NCBI GenBank assembly: GCA_025351005.1
Contig: JANXWS010000062.1
Span: 25,550-89,549, forward strand
Length of the DNA: 64,000 nucleotides
Origin: Pseudomonadota bacterium
GTDB taxonomy: Bacteria; Pseudomonadota; Gammaproteobacteria; Steroidobacterales; Steroidobacteraceae
Direction of reading: 5' to 3'
A program made the translations under genes and the position numbers. Of the stretch, positions 61,093 through 64,000 are shown piece by piece. Below the pieces are notes generated by a model. It did not search any database and had not been told where the DNA came from. It was given only the letters and a program-made list of their open reading frames with translations. Each line of letters begins with the position of its first letter. The first letter of the stretch is position 1.

Positions 61093-63003
61093 CTAATTAC
61101 CGAGTAATGTGCGAGCCCGCAAGAAGCTTACTTCTTTCTCCAACTCCTGCTTTTCTTGTTCAACTCGCTCAAGCTGCAGAGCGTAGAGATCGGAACTTAC
61201 TTGGTGCACCGCCAGCACGATGTTTTCGATCTCGTCCGGGCGATACAACGTGCGGTCCCTTCTTTCCGACATCGCCAAGAAGCCCACCAACTCTGAGCGC
61301 CGAATCACCGGTACGGTTAGCGCCCACGAAAAAACCTCGAGGTGCAAGAAATGGTGCGCTTTGCGAGGTGTCCGCAGCTCGACTACGACGTCCATATCAG
61401 CGCCCAGTTGATGCGGGAAGGTGGAAAGCGTTGCTCTATCTAGGACAAATCCTGAGAGATGGTCGCGTCGGTATATGGCGCTACCTTGTGAGTCCACGTA
61501 ACGGTCCAGCGCTTTCAGAAGGGCGTCAGCCAGCGCGTCCGGTTCCGAGAAATGGGGCACGGTCTCCATAAACTGCTTGAGCGCAGCGAGCCGATCATGG
61601 GACGCCCGGAAGAAGACACGTTCGACCGCGTGTTCAATCCCGTGCCGGACCCGGTGGAACACCAGATAGAGGGCGACGGCGATCGCGCCATCCACGAGAA
61701 CATTGTCTTCCCGTTGCCTGATATGAATAAAGTGATCGAGAAGCCATTCAATGACTCCAAAGAGCACGAGCAGCAACGCCGTAAAAATAGCAAAAACGAG
61801 AGTGCGACTGATTACAAACCCAACGTCAATCACGCGATGGCGCAGAACGGCGTAGGTGAGAATCAGCACAGCGAGCGTGTACAAAGCAGTCAGAATGACA
61901 CCCAAAAGTACTGCTGACGTCTCCGTTGGAGGTATGAACTTAAGCGACGAGGCGACGTCCAAGCTGAGGCTAAACAGGGCAATTAATACGGCTGCAAGAA
62001 GCCAACGAAACCTCTGGCGTGGCTCCCCTGTGATGTGACGCCAGGCATTCACAAAGGCGACTGCACAAAGGACGATCGCCGCAGATATGAGACCAGAACG
62101 CGCCGGCACAATAAGCCAGTCAGCCGCAAGCAAGGCTCTACCGAGCACGTACGGAGCGAACACGCCAATAACCCAAGCGCTCGAGACTCCAGTGAGAACA
62201 ATCAACACTCTCAGGATGACGGGTGTTGCTCGACTGTAATAACCGCCCTCGAACGTTAGCGCGGTGTATGTCAAGGCGGCAGAAATTAAAATTGGGTCCG
62301 TGAGGTTCCATAACGAAGAGAGTTCCGCAACAAGACCGCTAGGAACCCCTTTGTCAAGCATTGCTCCTGCGCCAATTAACAGGGCACAGGCGAGTGCCAA
62401 GGCTGCGACGTCACGGCGCCGACGCAGGGCAATGACCACCCCAAGCACTAACATGACCAAGCCAAGGAAGTAGTTAAGAACGCCTTCTATGAGGCCCGAT
62501 AGCGTTTCGACTGGATTGACTCGCACCGTGATGTTTCGCACGGTGCCGTGGTGTACAACCTGTAGCCGGAGCGTATCTCCCGGCCGCACCGAACCGCGCG
62601 GGGGACGTAGTAGAAGGTCACCTACGTCAACTTGGTGGGCGATAAGTGGTGACGACGTATCGATGCTCACGATTTTGTGAGCGGCGATCGTTCCGAAGTG
62701 GCTCGGGTCAGAGTGATACCCTAGTGCGTCGATTGCACCGGCGGCGCCGAATCGATACACGTGCTCGTAACAAGCAACGCCTAGGGCCAACACGGCAACG
62801 GCCAAAGCGACGGTCAGAATCTGCCAACTTCTCAGCAGCAGTGCCGAGCAGTCTTTGGGGCCGTGGGAGCCCACACCCTCAGCCGACTGCGACGCCCGCT
62901 CTTTTTCTGTCACTTCCGTCTCCCCCTGTGGAGTTGCCCCATCAGACCGAACAGGCCGCGCGTTGGTAACTGCGGAACCTGAGGGCCCGGGAAAACTGGA
63001 CAT
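61093..63003 (-). CDS. PDZ-7TM-GAF membrane receptor without output domain
   Basis: 636 residues. A hydrophilic N-terminus (1-55) is followed by TM1 (about 60-82), a PDZ-like periplasmic domain (about 100-165: HKIVSIDTSSPLIAHQVDVG), and a block of seven or more membrane helices (about 170-450). Next come the linker LRHRVIDVGFVISRTLVFAI known from certain sensor kinases, a GAF-like domain (about 475-610) and a terminal coiled coil. No histidine kinase, GGDEF or effector domain follows; the protein stops. Codon use is more AT-rich than neighbours to the left. A partner encoded elsewhere is likely. Confidence 0.7.
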   Translation of the reverse strand: MSSFPGPSGSAVTNARPVRSDGATPQGETEVTEKERASQSAEGVGSHGPKDCSALLLRSWQILTVALAVAVLALGVACYEHVYRFGAAGAIDALGYHSDPSHFGTIAAHKIVSIDTSSPLIAHQVDVGDLLLRPPRGSVRPGDTLRLQVVHHGTVRNITVRVNPVETLSGLIEGVLNYFLGLVMLVLGVVIALRRRRDVAALALACALLIGAGAMLDKGVPSGLVAELSSLWNLTDPILISAALTYTALTFEGGYYSRATPVILRVLIVLTGVSSAWVIGVFAPYVLGRALLAADWLIVPARSGLISAAIVLCAVAFVNAWRHITGEPRQRFRWLLAAVLIALFSLSLDVASSLKFIPPTETSAVLLGVILTALYTLAVLILTYAVLRHRVIDVGFVISRTLVFAIFTALLLVLFGVIEWLLDHFIHIRQREDNVLVDGAIAVALYLVFHRVRHGIEHAVERVFFRASHDRLAALKQFMETVPHFSEPDALADALLKALDRYVDSQGSAIYRRDHLSGFVLDRATLSTFPHQLGADMDVVVELRTPRKAHHFLHLEVFSWALTVPVIRRSELVGFLAMSERRDRTLYRPDEIENIVLAVHQVSSDLYALQLERVEQEKQELEKEVSFLRARTLLGN

Positions 63004-63655
63004 TCAGGTCTGTGAGTCTGCGACCCGTCGGATGCCAATTCTGCTGCGAATGGGCGCGTTCCCCGAGGGCCCGCGCCGCGTTGGAACGCGTCGGGAAGGG
63101 TATTCGATGGGCCCGCTGGCCATCGAAGTGGCGCGTAACCCGCGGTTAGTGAAAACATTTACGACACGGCGGCCGCGGTCTACCCACGCAGATCCCCACA
63201 GATGTACGACTAGGCGCGGGCAAACGCCGCTACCGGTGCGGGCCGGCCTCAAAACCCCTGGCCTTCCCGCTTCTGTGCAACGAACTTACAGTTCAGGCGA
63301 GTTGGAGCGGCCATTAACATCCATGATGCATTAACCGACCGGTGAACCTCCGGTTCGGCAAAACCGCTAGTTCGACCGCTCCTTTCGGCGCCTGCAAGCC
63401 GGCGAGTGACAGGTTCACAGCGGCGCTACCCGCAGCTTGGGGTCGATAGCAGACGGACAGTGACCGGCTCCCAACAAACCGGACAGTTTGTTGGGAGCCG
63501 GTCACTAAACTGCCGTCGAAAACGGCAGGGACGTCAGCGCCTAGTGTAGCGCTTTACCACGCCTACCCGCCCTGTGTGTCGCGCGGCACGCCCTGTGCGG
63601 GCTCCTTACGTTGGGCCACTCCGGAGCCCTGTAACATGGCCGCCGGAGGTAGCCG
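63004..63655. other. Spacer with repeats upstream of the AbiJ-like gene
   Basis: About 650 bases without a credible gene. It holds a perfect 21-bp inverted repeat (listed separately) and a following small hairpin ctgccgt-cgaaa-acggcag (63510-63528). The text around 63380-63450 (gaccgctcctttcggcgcct; ttggggtcgatagcagac) resembles intergenic repeat sequence I have seen in many proteobacteria. Confidence 0.4.
63459..63506. repeat. Perfect 21-bp inverted repeat with 6-base loop
   Basis: Left arm 63459-63479 (agtgaccggctcccaac...) and right arm 63486-63506 are exact reverse complements around cggaca. The stem begins with AGTGACCGG and ends at a GTTTGTTGGG turn. No T-run follows, so it is unlikely to be a simple terminator. 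Could be a mobile-element end, recombination site, or paired inverted copies of a short repeat. Confidence 0.85.
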
Positions 63656-63997
63656 ATGGAGCGTGTCCCGTTTTCGCAGCGCGTAGGCGCCGTGGCTGTG
63701 CCGCAGGTCGGACTACAGGACATGCCCGATGAGCTGCGAATAGCCCTCTGGAACACATTCCAGCAATGGGTGTTTGCCAATGACGCACCGGGCTCGGACG
63801 AGCACGAACAAGCGCGCCACGCCACTGACCCGGGTGAGCTTGCCCAACTTAACACCGTCCCAGCTGGAGACTGCGCATTTTCACGAATCAGCGTACGATC
63901 AGACGCCGAGTCAGACGTGGATTCAACGACAGATGCGAACATTCGACGGCGCGTTCCGGGCTTACACAGGAGACTGACGAATGACGTCTTATATTGA
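63656..63997 (+). CDS. Protein opening like an AbiJ N-terminal domain; possibly frameshifted
   Basis: 113 residues. An excellent GGAGG site lies 6 bases before the ATG. Residues 5-40 (PFSQRVGAVAVPQVGLQDMP, DELRIALWNTF) recall the AbiJ N-terminal type 4 domain, which has an FSxRxG...LRxxLWN pattern. After about residue 45 the sequence loses character. Another frame, open 63774-63977, reads WIQRQMRTFDGAFRAYTGD and stops 3 bases before the next gene's start, the usual operon spacing. The true gene may switch frame around 63780-63850, or be decayed. Confidence 0.45.
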   Translation: MERVPFSQRVGAVAVPQVGLQDMPDELRIALWNTFQQWVFANDAPGSDEHEQARHATDPGELAQLNTVPAGDCAFSRISVRSDAESDVDSTTDANIRRRVPGLHRRLTNDVLY

Positions 63998-64000
63998 TTC
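63981..64000 (+). CDS. Start of a further gene, cut by the right edge
   Basis: ATG 63981 preceded by AGGAG at 8 bases, reading MTSYID before the window ends. It begins 3 bases after the TGA that closes the alternative frame of the preceding gene, so the two would be coupled. Nothing can be said of its product. Confidence 0.4.

Overview
The window is high-GC DNA, dense with genes and mostly chromosomal housekeeping. The gene sets and orders (pilGHIJ-chpA; gshB-tonB-yqgE-ruvX-pyrB; pilT/pilU beside yggS-proC-yggT-yggU; rpsU-yqeY-dnaG-rpoD; split class II ribonucleotide reductase nrdJab) are those of a gammaproteobacterium, probably near the Xanthomonadales, Nevskiales or Steroidobacterales. The exact family cannot be fixed from the sequence alone. 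No rRNA, tRNA, CRISPR array or complete insertion sequence was seen.

Layout. 1-4139 (minus): type IV pilus chemosensory operon, cut by the left edge inside chpA. 4441-10033 (plus): glutathione synthetase, a TonB-like protein, YqgE, RuvX, aspartate carbamoyltransferase, a PyrK-like flavo-iron-sulfur protein and YceH. 10020-13364 (minus): three pilus-retraction ATPases in tandem. 13434-16380 (plus): yggS-proC-yggT-yggU and an HU-like protein closed by a clear terminator. 16472-19768 (minus): a hydrolase, FKBP, HtpG and a probable 29-residue protein. 19957-27445: an orphan ParA, PpnN, a cell-wall set (L,D-transpeptidase, lipoprotein, MltD-like LysM lytic transglycosylase) and small conserved unknowns. 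27694-30553 (minus): nrdJab behind NrdR boxes. 31047-34067 (plus): Hsp20, DegP-type protease and an NAD(P)-binding epimerase. 34081-47214: a lipoprotein metallopeptidase, CCA transferase, MidA-type methyltransferase, a folate set (pteridine reductase, FolK, FolB), TsaD, the macromolecular synthesis operon, and ilvE-azlC-azlD. 47354-60513: accessory envelope and metabolic genes (paired cysteine-module proteins, an ABC exporter, LysR regulator, class III aminotransferase, beta-propeller, SGNH hydrolase, DoxX, M20 amidohydrolase).

From about 60735 to the right edge the codon use and base composition change. A truncated exported protein, a short fragment resembling an abortive-infection protein, a PDZ-7TM-GAF receptor with no output domain, a perfect 21-bp inverted repeat and a gene opening like an AbiJ N-terminal domain lie there. 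This looks like the edge of a transferred, possibly defence-related, island.

Regulation is unusually readable. There are sigma-32-like promoters before htpG and hsp20, a sigma-E-like promoter before degP, an NrdR site directly downstream of a -10 element before nrdJ, and a consensus promoter before rpoD. A recurrent arrangement puts a -10 hexamer only 6-7 bases before the start codon (tonB, yqgE, the L,D-transpeptidase gene, cca, pteridine reductase), which suggests that leaderless mRNAs are common in this organism.
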